A stretch of 24,525 bases of DNA from Conidiobolus incongruus B7586 (taxonomy: Eukaryota; Entomophthoromycota; Entomophthoromycetes; Entomophthorales; Conidiobolaceae), in contig JNEM01011379.1 of the NCBI GenBank assembly GCA_000697335.1, positions 1 through 24,525 of the forward strand, in the 5' to 3' direction. The notes below the pieces were generated by a model, which saw only the letters and a list, made by a program, of their open reading frames with translations, was not told where the DNA came from and did no database searches. Numbering within the stretch: position 1 is the first letter of the stretch; each line of letters starts with the position of its first letter. Shown piece after piece: positions 12,515 to 22,844 of this stretch. Made by a program: the position numbers and the translations under genes.

Positions 12515-13441
12515 ATGAACCAAATCAAACTTGAACACGATAATCTTTTGAATTCCGAATCTACTTCTCACCATCACTTCCACTCCCTCCCTCAACCTCC
12601 TATCCTTCCACCTCCCGTTCTTCCTCACTCCAAACCTTATCCCACTTCTTATATGATGCCCAACTTCCCTCAAGAGTCTATTGACCTTGCAATGTTTCCT
12701 CAAAATACGATGCAAGATCCTTCATCAATGTATCAACCTAGTCCTTATAATACGATGCCTCAAAATAGAATTCCTTCTGATTTTTCCCAAGTGACTTCAA
12801 CTTCATCATATATCTTACCCAGCCACCATCATCCCATCCCTCCTCCTGTTTCTGGTCCTTGGGACAACACTTCCCATCAACACCAAGTCACCTCTCATCC
12901 TCACGCTCCTCATCCCCACCAATACCAAGATCCCTTCTACCCTAAGACATCATCTGTCCAATACAGAGAATCACCTTGGCCCGTGTCAAGTGATCGTCCT
13001 TCCCCTCCCACCACTAATACTACCACTACTGCTCCAACTACTGCCAACACAACTCCTTCATCCGTCTCCAAAACCAGTTCAGTTCCCGTTAACATAGATC
13101 CTCCTATGCCCACCACTTTGACTCCAGAAGAATTAGCTCATCTTCCCAAGCAAATTCAATTCCTTGCTCTCAATCCTCACTACCTCACTGGTGTCGCCAG
13201 TCCTCCCAGTCAAAAGACATCTCGTAGTGTTGCTCAACAACTCTTTGTCAAAGATATGGTATCACAACGCTTCCCTTGCAAGCTTTGTGGACACAGCTTT
13301 ATGAGAATTAACGGACTCAAAAGGCATATTATGATGCATTTGAACATCAAACCATACAGGTGTTCCATTTGCCAAAGGAAGTTTAGCCGCATCGACGTGT
13401 ATAAGCGACATGTTTCCCTCACCAAGTGTGCCCCTCACTGA
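12515..13441 (+). CDS. C2H2 zinc-finger protein, probable transcription factor
   Basis: An intronless 308-residue protein with two zinc fingers at its very C-terminus. Finger 1 is C255-x2-C258-x12-H271-x3-H275. The linker LNIKPYR is a variant of TGEKPY. Finger 2 is C283-x2-C286-x12-H299-x5-C305, a CCHC form with a long last spacing, followed by only three residues. Residues 1-200 are low complexity: His/Pro-rich near 19-60 and 104-145, Thr/Asn-rich at 166-180, as in many activation or repression domains. A short ordered-looking segment, LTPEELAHLPKQIQFLALNP (202-221), precedes the fingers. The start is the first ATG in frame, in an A-rich context (ACAAG-ATG). It likely acts in the nucleus as a DNA-binding regulator; target and orthologue are not known to me. 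GC near 45% contrasts sharply with the flanks. Confidence 0.9.
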   Translation: MNQIKLEHDNLLNSESTSHHHFHSLPQPPILPPPVLPHSKPYPTSYMMPNFPQESIDLAMFPQNTMQDPSSMYQPSPYNTMPQNRIPSDFSQVTSTSSYILPSHHHPIPPPVSGPWDNTSHQHQVTSHPHAPHPHQYQDPFYPKTSSVQYRESPWPVSSDRPSPPTTNTTTTAPTTANTTPSSVSKTSSVPVNIDPPMPTTLTPEELAHLPKQIQFLALNPHYLTGVASPPSQKTSRSVAQQLFVKDMVSQRFPCKLCGHSFMRINGLKRHIMMHLNIKPYRCSICQRKFSRIDVYKRHVSLTKCAPH

Positions 13442-13640
13442 ATATTTCATGATCCTTTGGTTGGATGAAGTGCATCTATCCATGTTGGATCTCTGTTCGA
13501 TTGTAGGAGTGATTTTGTATTTTATCTTCCATATCAAATCTAAGATTTTCAACACTCAATTCAGTCATATACGCACGCCTTCTCCCTCCTCTCACTCTAC
13601 CTTTGAATTTGAGTGATATGACATCTCCAGATTACTATGG
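13442..13640 (+). other. Probable 3' UTR of the zinc-finger gene
   Basis: About 200 bases after the stop stay near 35-40% GC before the sequence drops to spacer composition, including a pyrimidine-rich run at about 13577-13605. A short + frame (13410-13616) is open here but starts inside the finger codons in another frame and resembles nothing known. An AATAAA at 13818-13823 could end the transcript. Confidence 0.5.
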
Positions 13641-14109
13641 AAAATTAACTTATTTAACCTAATTCACATTAACATATTCACCATATTAACCGATATAGAA
13701 TTTCCAACAGAAAAACAAAAATTATATATTTAATCATATATAACACCATTATTTAAAAATAACGTTTAACGTTAACCTTCAACTCTGTAAATTATTAACT
13801 CTTTTGTGATCATTTTTAATAAAAATCAATTTAAAAAATTTAAATTCTTTATCTTATTTTTTTTCTATTAATTCCTTCTCATATAATTTCACTTAATCAT
13901 AATACATACCAGAAAAATTTCCAAAAAAAATTTTTTTCAATTTTTTGAGGTGTAAATAGTCAAAAAGTGTCATATTAATTATTATATTGTAAAATGATTT
14001 GATGCAGAATAAATATTTAATTTAGAATTTATTAAAAATTATAAATAGAATTTAATTTTAATTTTGTTATTTTAATTATAGTACATTATTAAATTTTAAA
14101 TTAGTTCAT

Positions 14110-14130
14110 ATTATTATTATTATTATTATT
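14110..14130. repeat. (ATT)7 microsatellite
   Basis: Seven uninterrupted ATT units in AT-rich spacer. Confidence 0.95.
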
Positions 14131-14902
14131 GTTAAAATTTTAATAATTTGATATTTTATTAAATATATTCAATAATATTCAGCCATAATAATCTTACATG
14201 AGACATTAATGGCTTATTTCAGCTAAACATTTCTATATTATCAGATAACTATGAAATAAAATCCAATATAACGGATTCATAACACCCTGTTCCCTTTTAT
14301 TGGTTGATCAAAGGGGAGTTATTAGCATAAATTCAAAGAATTTGTAAATCTTTCTCATTACTGAATTTGTGTATATTAATTACGAAATTTGTTAGTTAAT
14401 ATTTCACTGTTTGATTTGTTTGAATCAATGTTTAAAACTTTAAATTAATTTATTAATTTAATACTATTAGTGTCATTATTATTGAGTTGGTTTAAAAGTT
14501 GGTAATTAAATGCAAGACTGTGTTATATGAAATACAAGATGCGAGTTAATAATCAAATATTATTAACTATTTGTAAATAATTTTAACTTTTTAATAAAAA
14601 ATCAATATAAATATTGAATTTAATGTCTAAATCAATTTTTTATTAAAAGTGAGAAAAGTTTTATATTATACTAAAAATAGTTAATATATAAATCAGTAAA
14701 AAATAAAAATAATATTTAAAAATATTTATCAATTAAAAGATTTAAGTATAAAGATAATATAAAGGTTGATATATAAAGATTGTATAAACTGTTTATTAGG
14801 TGATCAATATTTACATATGGTAACACATTTTTAAATATTTAATTGATTAACTACTATATTAATATAATCTTATTATTTCCGCTGAATGCACATAATTGCA
14901 CA

Positions 14903-14923
14903 ATATATATATATATATATATA
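14903..14923. repeat. (AT)n microsatellite
   Basis: Uninterrupted AT alternation, 21 bases. Confidence 0.95.
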
Positions 14924-15224
14924 AATCTTGAATAATTATTATATATTACCAAATATTGAAAAAATCAATTTACACTAAAAAATATTCCTAAGATTGAACT
15001 AAGTATTATGCGAGTTGGGTTGATCTAACAAGTTTAAAAATAATATTAATCAAAGATAATTTACCTTAAAATTATTAATCATATATTCGTATTCAACAAC
15101 GTGTTAATAGAAACTATATCGATATTTAAAGTTGATAATATTGAATTAAGTAAATATGTGAAAACATCATTAAACCTGACAATGATTTTAAAAATATTAG
15201 TTAACAGGTTATAATAACTTACAT

Positions 15225-15242
15225 ATACCAAGAAACTTTGTG
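15225..15242. repeat. 18-base word shared with 16758-16775
   Basis: ATACCAAGAAACTTTGTG occurs here and, identically and in the same orientation, at 16758-16775 inside the Atp19-like ORF. There the minus strand encodes TKFLGM. Here the frame closes soon on both sides, so this copy is not an exon on its own; similarity fades within a few bases beyond the word. Confidence 0.8.
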
Positions 15243-15840
15243 ATATGACCAATTCATTGAAAAAATGATATGGGGTAATAGGATGATATAAACGTTACCT
15301 AAATTTCTTAAATTAAATTTACAATTTGTGATATAGAAATTTACCTTGAGCATAAAAAAACGAGTTTAAAGTTGTTAGAGGGAGAACTTGGAAAAATCTG
15401 CTTCCAAATCGAAGATTTAAAAATGCTAAATATATCAATTATCACTCCCTCCTCCCTCATGAGATGTTTAGAGATTAATATAATGGTTCAGATTCACAAA
15501 AAGCTTAGGTATATTACTTAATATATTATAATTCTCAATTAAATTAATAACCGAAATTGATTAATTGAGATATTTTGAGTTAATAATTTAGTTACCTATA
15601 TGTATATAGTTAAATTATATCTTCGATTAAATGTCACATTCTTACCACTAAAATTATTAAAAAAATTATTTTTACTCTTATTACCGATAATTTTAGCCTT
15701 TAATAATTTTCAAATTGATAGAGGTTTGTTAAAAAATTAATCTTAATTAAAGCTTTTTTTGTAAGAGCTATCTCAATATTAATTTAAATTAATTAAACTG
15801 AACAATCCACCTACTATTTTGATGCAATAAAGAAATATGA

Positions 15841-15915
15841 TTTCATATTTTGACGATGGTGGGCATATGGATGGCCGGCCATGAGGTCGATAATAATTAA
15901 AACGTGGTAGTGGAT
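15841..15915. other. Small GC-rich island with a 12-base palindrome
   Basis: About 75 bases near 45-50% GC in spacer DNA, centred on the perfect palindrome ATGGCCGGCCAT (15871-15882). A minus-strand frame of 73 codons (15779-16000) crosses it, but its outer parts are AT-rich chance-like sequence. No product recognised. A binding site, a conserved non-coding block or a lone exon are all possible. Confidence 0.4.
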
Positions 15916-16320
15916 TCTTTGAGATAATTTTACCAATCAATTTAAATTGTATATTGATGACCCTCTCAAAAAATTTATAATTTAATTGAATTTGGCTCAA
16001 AGGCTGTAATTTTTAATTATTATTAATTTTGTTATATTATTTGATTGCTTACCTTTGAATAGGTGATATATTTTGAATATGCAATAAGTTGAGGCTTGTT
16101 GATCAAATATATTAGTAGATAGAGGTTATTAATCTGGTTAATTGGCTGTTGATTTACTCGCAATAGGACCAAAGCACATACATATTATATTTTACCATAA
16201 TATTCATCTATTAATCCAAAATTTAATAAAGCTGTTAAGATAGTTTACCAAATTTTGACTATATATGACTCTCTGAGTGGAATAATTTACCACTGGTCAT
16301 TAATAATATAAAATCCACCG

Positions 16321-16474
16321 AATATGGTATTATTAACTATAGCTAGAGACAATAATCCAGTTATTTGTACTATGACAAGGAAAAGGATAAACTAACAGCC
16401 AGCTAGTAATCGGTGACAACTTCCCATTATGGTGAAGATTCATGCCATGTGGGCAGACCTCCGATGATTTTTCA
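16321..16474. other. GC-elevated flank of the Atp19-like ORF
   Basis: GC of about 35-45% continues past the ORF end. An inverted repeat ATGATTTTT/AAAAATCAT (16464-16472 and 16490-16498, 17-base loop) overlaps its distal end. A minus frame stays open for about 50 codons here without any recognisable product. It could be 3' UTR of the Atp19-like gene or a further exon. Confidence 0.3.
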
Positions 16475-16849
16475 CTAGTGCAATAAACTAAAAATCATGT
16501 GCATATATAGTATTAAATCTTCATTATATCTGCGCTCGGACCTTGTACAAGTTGATAACTCACCACTATTATGTTACCCAATATGACTTGCGCGACAAAA
16601 CCTTAATTTTTCTGGATCACATTCACCACTATCGTTTCGCTTATTTTGGTGGAATTGGTTTCGATTGAGCTCAGAGACAGCGATGCCAACAGGCAGAATC
16701 ATTCCTCGGTAACGGTATAACCTAAAGTATCCAGTTAGAAAAATCCCCAATGAAACCATACCAAGAAACTTTGTGCTATTAGGAGGTGAAAATATACGAT
16801 AAACAATCATCATAAAATTAGTTTCAGTCTCATTAATTATCACCGCCAT
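16475..16849 (-). CDS. Small membrane protein, possible ATP synthase subunit K (Atp19)-like
   Basis: A 91-codon minus frame (16849 to 16574) sits in a roughly 40% GC island. Residues 17-40, from YRIF to TG, reproduce the spacing of yeast Atp19: Tyr, Ile+2, Lys (His in Atp19)+10, Leu+12, Ser/Thr+16, Leu-Gly+17/18, Gly+23, including one hydrophobic segment (FLGMVSLGIFLTGYF). Atp19 is a small subunit at the mitochondrial F1Fo dimer interface. The start may be Met13 or Met14, just before IVYRIF, rather than Met1. The usual Gly after YxIx is Ser here, and the tail after the membrane segment does not match well. The stop at 16574 lies within a possible donor GTAACA. A 48-base intron (16577-16530) would lead to a short exon ending at 16475 with NEDLI, recalling the Atp19 EEDFI tail. 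It may instead be a diverged or dead copy. The family call is tentative. Confidence 0.35.
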
Positions 16850-16860
16850 ACTTTATGAAT

Positions 16861-17160
16861 ATTGTCATTATTTTGATCATTTTTATAATTTTATAACCTC
16901 TATAAATTTTATAATATTAAACCTGATATTATTTAAATTTTATATTTTACGTATGATAGATCATTAAGAAAAAAAGGTCAAAACACATAAATTGATAATA
17001 TGATTTAAATAAAATCGATGAAAAATGTGGGAGAGAGTGGAATTTTTTAATAATTGATATAATAACAATTTAACCATTAATAATCATTTATTCTTCATAT
17101 TTTCTACTTGGATCAAATTTTACAATTGTTGAAAAAGTTGAGCTCAATTGGAGACATTAG
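16861..17160. other. AT-rich spacer
   Basis: Returns to spacer composition; no ORF or motif of note. If the Atp19-like gene is real, its promoter would lie here. Confidence 0.6.
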
Positions 17161-17271
17161 TGAGTATTTAAAGGTTTGAAAATGGCTGAAGGCTTGGTGG
17201 ATTTGTTGGCGGTGTCCACCTTCCAGCTCCAACTCGCGTGGATAGAGCCACCAACCCTGATATCCTATTAA
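17161..17271 (+). other. GC-rich island with a 29-codon ORF
   Basis: About 50% GC over 17180-17265. A + frame opens ATG GCT GAA GGC at 17182 and closes at 17269-17271 (29 residues, start MAEGLVDLLAV, end PTLISY). All three minus frames are also open for 25 or more codons, so openness may simply reflect the lack of A+T. An inverted repeat TTGGTGG/CCACCAA (17194-17200 and 17248-17254) brackets it, with an inner GGTGGA/TCCACC pair (17196-17201 and 17215-17220). It may be a microprotein, a structured RNA or an exon remnant; none can be chosen. Confidence 0.3.
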
Positions 17272-18180
17272 CTACCACTTTTCCATTATTCTTTTGAAAA
17301 CTTTAATTTCTTAATCATTTAAAAAAAATATGGGATTTTACATGAATTGATGGGTACTAAAGGATAATAAGATATATTAATTTTAGGATAGGAATTAGGT
17401 AATTCCTTTAGAAATTGAGGTGATGTTTTTCTGCACAAATTTGATGAAAATACGAGAAGTTTCTATTACACGAGTGGATGTTTTGTTAAAATTTTAAATC
17501 AGTACAAGATCAATCAATGGCATGCTTCATGAGTAAGTGTAAATCTATAAGAAGTAAATATCGACAAGAACGCCAATATCCCGACTAATTTGTATAGGCT
17601 AAGCATATAAAGAATATGGACTCATATCCATCACCAAAACTATGAAAAGAACATCACCAACGAGTGGATAAATTCTCATTTCGTGATATTCAGCTAACTT
17701 AAATCATATTGTGGAGTATATTAATTACGAAAAAACTCAAGTTTGATCTATATTACCAATAATATTTATAAAACAAAAATTTTTCCAAGAATACATTCCT
17801 AAGACATACCTTGACAATTACCAAAATAAATACTCGAATATCCACTGGGTTCTCACTCTGTGTTAAATGCTTTGGTTTTATCATAGAATTTATCTCTTGT
17901 CATTAATACATTGTAAATCTTATCATATGATAATAAAATATTGCCAATATTTGCAGATAATAAACTATAGGCAAAATTAAATTATATTGTTCAAATAGAT
18001 ATTAATTGATCAACATGATTAAGCCTCAAAAATTTATTATTTAAATTATATCTTTACAATAATATTAACCATTTCTTTCCAATACTTTTTCTATTATGCA
18101 ATTATCCCTAAAAAATCTTTCTACACTTTATAATATTTTATTAAAATAACGAATGAATAAAAAATCCAAATTTTTCCCAT
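17272..18180. other. AT-rich spacer, no gene recognised
   Basis: About 20-28% GC. A mildly GC-raised stretch at 17510-17660 has a 23-codon + ORF (start MACFMSKCKS, ATG near 17519), too short to support. Confidence 0.7.
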
Positions 18181-18400
18181 TACATTTTGAATCTTCTATT
18201 CATCATCGATTCTCCCTCTCACTACCACCTTCCAATCTCAAAATTATACTCAAAACTATTAACAGGTTAGTTATTTCCTTTTTGGTTAATTAATTCCCGA
18301 TTTGAGTCATTCGAACCATAAAGCGAATCGAGTTCGATTTTATTTTCTCCAATTATTCAAAATCGAAATCTATTCGATTGTCGAATAGGATGTTTGCATA
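18181..18400. repeat. Pyrimidine-rich block followed by a TTCGA cluster
   Basis: A C+T-rich stretch (18208-18240, containing ATTCTCCCTCTC) is followed at 18309-18384 by six TCGA-centred words (such as ATTCGAAC, GTTCGATT and ATTCGATT) in 76 bases. Pyrimidine tracts like this precede fungal transcription starts, and the three confident loci here have them too, but no gene follows. It may be a cryptic or decayed promoter. Confidence 0.4.
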
Positions 18401-19990
18401 ATTGTGGACCTATTTATTTCATAGTTTATTCCAAATTCAATTAATTTTTATAATTTGTTTTTAGTTAATTACTCAATAGCCTAATTTATAATATAATATA
18501 TCATTGAAATACCACTATATTATCAAACATATTTTCAAGTTAATTATATTAAAATATATTTTAAATCACCCGACTCATATTCCTAAATTTTTCAAAGTTC
18601 TCACTATTCGAATTCAATTAACAAAACTTAACCAAAATTCCGTAGCAAATATCATTTAAATTTGATCAAAAATTTCTAAAATTCAAATTGGGGTAACAGT
18701 CGGTAAAATAAAAAATTGACTTTTATGAAATCATTATTAGTTCAGTAGAGAACTATAACCCAATTATGGTAGAAAATTTCAAATTCCAATTTAAGTTATC
18801 AGCTCCGATAATATTTTGTATAATTTTTCATATTTAACATTTTATTTATTATTTTTTTGTTAGTGAATAAGTCGGGTAAATATTGTTTAACTAATTGTTT
18901 TAATTTTTGAGTAGATTTTTGAGACTTACTTGATGATTTCATTCAATATCTGAACACTTTTATAATAATACAATTCATTAAAATATCTTGTTTCCTATAA
19001 AAGCTTAAAATAGCATTTTTACACTATCAATTCAACCTAAAATATTTTTGAACACCTGGACAAATTGGGAAATTACCCAATTTAAAAAATTTGTAACAAA
19101 TAATTAATTTTTTAGAATTTCTTTTGATTTTTTTATTAAAAATTATTTGTTTATAAAATATTTGATGGATATTAATATAAAATATTAACTATTTCCACCA
19201 CAAAAAATTCTGCCAAAACCTTAAATTTAATTTTAAATTAATTTGAATATATTCTATATTTAGAATTTTGTCCTTCTAAATAAGGTTAATTGAGATACTA
19301 ATAAAGAAAACAAATATGAATAGTTATTAAAATTAATTCAATAATAAAAAAGAATATATTTTAAAATAGTATATATAAATATATAAAGATAATATAATTT
19401 GATATCTTTATCTAGATAGTCTATAATTAAAATTTTCAATAATATATCATATATTACTTGAAATTTTGTTGAATATACAAAAATGTAAATTCAGTTGAAA
19501 TTTATGACATCATTATAAAATGGCTAAGTCCCAATTTATATTTTGACTTTAAAATTTCATAGATCAATAATGAATATTATAATAATTTTAGTAAAATGTT
19601 TTTATAATTTTATATAATTTAGAATATAAATTTATCTTAATTAGAATCTCAAGAGTTAATTTTAACAATATCAGTAGTTTGCATAAAATACTTTATTAAG
19701 TAGAATTAATTATATAGTTATGAATATTCTCTTAATAAATAATGGAAAAGTTATATTTATATCTATTTAATATATTGATTAATAAAATTATATATGTTGA
19801 ATTGTTTATACTTCAATTATAGTCAATATATAAATTCAAATTCAATTTTTTATTCTTAATTTTAACCAAAATATAAAATTGGAGAAATTTAATATTTTTT
19901 TTTAAAATTGTAATATTTTGAAAATACTTATCTGTCTTGATTTAATAATTAAGTCTATATTATCCCATATTTATAATAGTGTTTTCAGTG
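18401..19990. other. AT-rich spacer, no gene recognised
   Basis: Roughly 15-20% GC with frequent stops in all frames and no motif of note beyond a TTCGAA at 18608-18613. Confidence 0.75.
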
Positions 19991-21600
19991 CATAATTAAA
20001 GGATATCATTTATTGAATCAGCTATTTAAATAAATTTTTTAATAAATAATTTATTAAATCATATTTCAAGTACTTTTTTAATAAAAATCCTTATTAATAA
20101 AACTTATTATTAAACATAGCAAAATAAAAATTTTGATTTATTGATAATATAATAATATCAATATCAATTGAATATTACTTTTATAATAAATATTTTTGAA
20201 TTAATATTAGATTAATTTAACCAAAATAATAATTTATAATAAAATATAAAAATTCATTATATTAAAATAAAATGAAATAAATTAAGAATTATTTTATAAA
20301 CCCAATTTATATAAAATTCTAAATATATTTAAATTAATTAAAATAGATAATTTAAATTTTGATAATATAATGATTATTATATTAGCTTTTGGTATAAGAG
20401 ATCTAGATTTAATTCTTAATTAAAAAGTTAGTTAACCTAAAGGATATAGCTAATTATATATATATTAATTTTTGAATATAACTAGCAAACTTAATTATTA
20501 TACAATAATAATATTAGTATAAAAATTAAAAAATAGCAAATTTTTTAACTTTTAATCTTTCTAATATATTATATATTTTGAAAAATTATTTATATATAAA
20601 ATATATAAAAAAATATATTTTTTCAAACTATATATATATATTTAATTTTAATTATTTTTTTTATTAAAATATTTTGATTTTAAAATTTATACTAAATTTA
20701 ATTATATTTAAATTAAATAGTGATTATCAAATGGCTTTTATTTTTATATTCTTAAAACTTAATTATAAACCTTTTAAAATTATTTAAAACTTGTAAATAG
20801 CTTATAAAGATGGTGTTTTATTTAAAACTACCATATATCACTAGATTTATGACTTTAAAGTTAGAAGGGATATTATTTAAAATTTATCAAAATTTAAAAT
20901 ATCAATTTCTATAGTTATTTTCTAATTATTAATAAATTAAAAAAATATATTAAGAAATACCTTTTTATTTTAGTTAAAAAACTATTAAAATAATTTAATA
21001 TTAATAATATAAATATATTATATTTACTTAAGTTTGAACTTAAATTAACTAATAAAAATATAAAATAAATATCTTATAATTTAATAAAAACCTAAAAAAA
21101 TTAAAATAGTTATAGTTAAACTAAACTTAATAAGTTATAACTAAAAACAAAAGGTTTTACAATAAATATATATAATTAATAAATCATTAATTCTTTTATA
21201 TAATCTTTTACTTAAAAATAAAATAAAATATTAAGTTAAACTAAATTAATCTACTTTATAAATTCCAATAAATAAATACTTTAAATATAAGCAAATATTA
21301 ATTATTATAATAAATTATAATAGTATGTAGTTTTTTATTTAATATCTTAAAAAAATAAATCAATAGTAAATTATATATTATTTTTTTAAATAAAATAATT
21401 TTTAAATGATGTTTTAATATAAATTAAATATACCTATTATTTTATATAATAATTTTAAAATACCATAAAATTCAAACTATAAAAAATTTTTTTATATAAA
21501 AAAACTAGAGAGAGTTATTATATCTAATTTACTCACTTGATTATAATTTATATGATTATAATTGTTTTAAACAATTAAAAAATTAATTTACAAGAAAAAA
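19990..21600. other. Extremely AT-rich domain
   Basis: Hand counts of successive 60-base lines give mostly 2-11 G+C per line, about 10% overall, with minima of 2 in 60 at 20581-20700. Spacer elsewhere in the window is about 15-22%. There are long A and T runs, no uninterrupted microsatellite of length, and no ORF. Such DNA unwinds easily and can act as a replication origin, scaffold attachment site or nucleosome-poor zone; none of these is shown by sequence alone. Confidence 0.7.
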
Positions 21601-22700
21601 AATTCCTATAAACAAATTAAATTGGTTTGTGAAATATCAAATTTCAGTCTTTAATAAAAAGAACTGTTTTTTAAGTATTAGAAGCTTACCAAAAGTATAA
21701 AAAAGTTATTAATAATAAAAGAGGCTATTAATTTTATATTATTTATTAAAATTTATTTATTTTATATTAATTTATTTATTTAATTTTAATTTTAAAATTA
21801 TGCTATTACTTAATTTCTACACTAATATCAAACACTCTTGTAATTTTTTTCTGATTTTTTATCTTAAAGTTTTTATTAATATTATTTTAGTGTCTTAAAA
21901 TATCATTGATACTTAACTTTAATTATATTTAAAAAATTTTTTGGTGTTTAACTGACTGATTATAATATGTTGATTTATTTCATACTTTGATTTAAATTAA
22001 TCTAATTACTCCAATATTAACTAATAAAAATATCGCTTAATTCTATACTGCTCATTAACACTGAAAAATATATAGTTTTATTTATCAAATATATAAAAAA
22101 ACAATATATATTATATATTAAATAACGTATACAAAATCATGATGTCCAACATAAACTTTTTCAAGTTATTATCAGTTTTATCCAATATAAACTTAAATGA
22201 TATTGCTAAAAAATTGTGTACTCATTGTATTCAATTTTTTATAAATATCTATTTAATAAATAATTTTGTTTAACAGATTGAATAATACAAATCAAAATAA
22301 AATTATATAACATTTATATATACTTTTTAGATAACTCTGTAATAAATCCTGGTAACTGATAAATATTTTTAATTAGTAAACATTAACAAATATATCTTCT
22401 ACAATCCTTTAATAAAATAAATATTATATATTCAATGTTAACAATTAATCGTAAATTAAGTGCCAAAGCTTTGTTATAAAAATGATTAAATATTGGTCCA
22501 ATCAATTTGATTTATTTACTAAATTGTATGTCAGAGTATATTAGATTTTTCATAAATTAACCAACTATATCTGTAAAATAATTGAATTTTCAATTCAAAT
22601 TATTATTTTGCATGAATTATCTAGAATTACCCTTAAATTTCGGAAATATTTTTACTACCAATCTGAGATTTTGAGTATATTCTTTAGAATTCTATATTAG
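21601..22700. other. AT-rich spacer upstream of the Hsp70 promoter
   Basis: GC climbs gradually from about 12% to about 22% towards the Hsp70 promoter. No ORF or RNA gene recognised. Confidence 0.7.
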
Positions 22701-22719
22701 GCAATATTTCAACAGATAT

Positions 22720-22737
22720 TTCCAGAACCTTAAGGAA
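22720..22737. promoter_or_regulatory. Distal heat-shock element (HSE), four units
   Basis: TTC-ca-GAA-cc-TTA-ag-GAA: four alternating pentamer units in exact 5-base register with one mismatch (TTA for TTC). A further weak unit (GAT for GAA) sits in register just upstream at 22715-22717. This is the binding pattern of trimeric heat-shock factor Hsf1, 319-336 bases before the Hsp70 ATG. Confidence 0.7.
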
Positions 22738-22844
22738 TTGTTTAGTATTTTTAAAAATGAATAATTTAAGAAAATTTTGATAAAAATCAAATGAAATAAT
22801 TTTCAAAATAATCTTATATATTATATTAATATTAAAGTTTCAGA

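Larger units (their letters stand above)
13641..15840. other. AT-rich spacer, no gene recognised
   Basis: About 2.2 kb at roughly 15-20% GC. It contains (ATT)7 at 14110-14130 and (AT)n at 14903-14923. A pyrimidine-rich block lies at about 15442-15459, and the first copy of an 18-base word shared with the Atp19-like ORF lies at 15225-15242. No open frame of note. Confidence 0.8.

Noticed and set aside
12500-13555. Minus-strand ORFs opposite the zinc-finger gene (12500-12715, 13234-13425, 13262-13555)
   Set aside because: They are antisense shadows; the + frame has clear zinc-finger motifs.
13410-13616. 68-codon + ORF overlapping the zinc-finger end
   Set aside because: It starts inside finger 2 in another frame and matches no family; a chance frame in the 3' UTR, though an alternative exon cannot be fully excluded.
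15779-16000. 73-codon minus ORF across the palindrome island
   Set aside because: Only the central 75 bases have coding-like composition and the flanks are chance-like; reported as an island, not as a gene.
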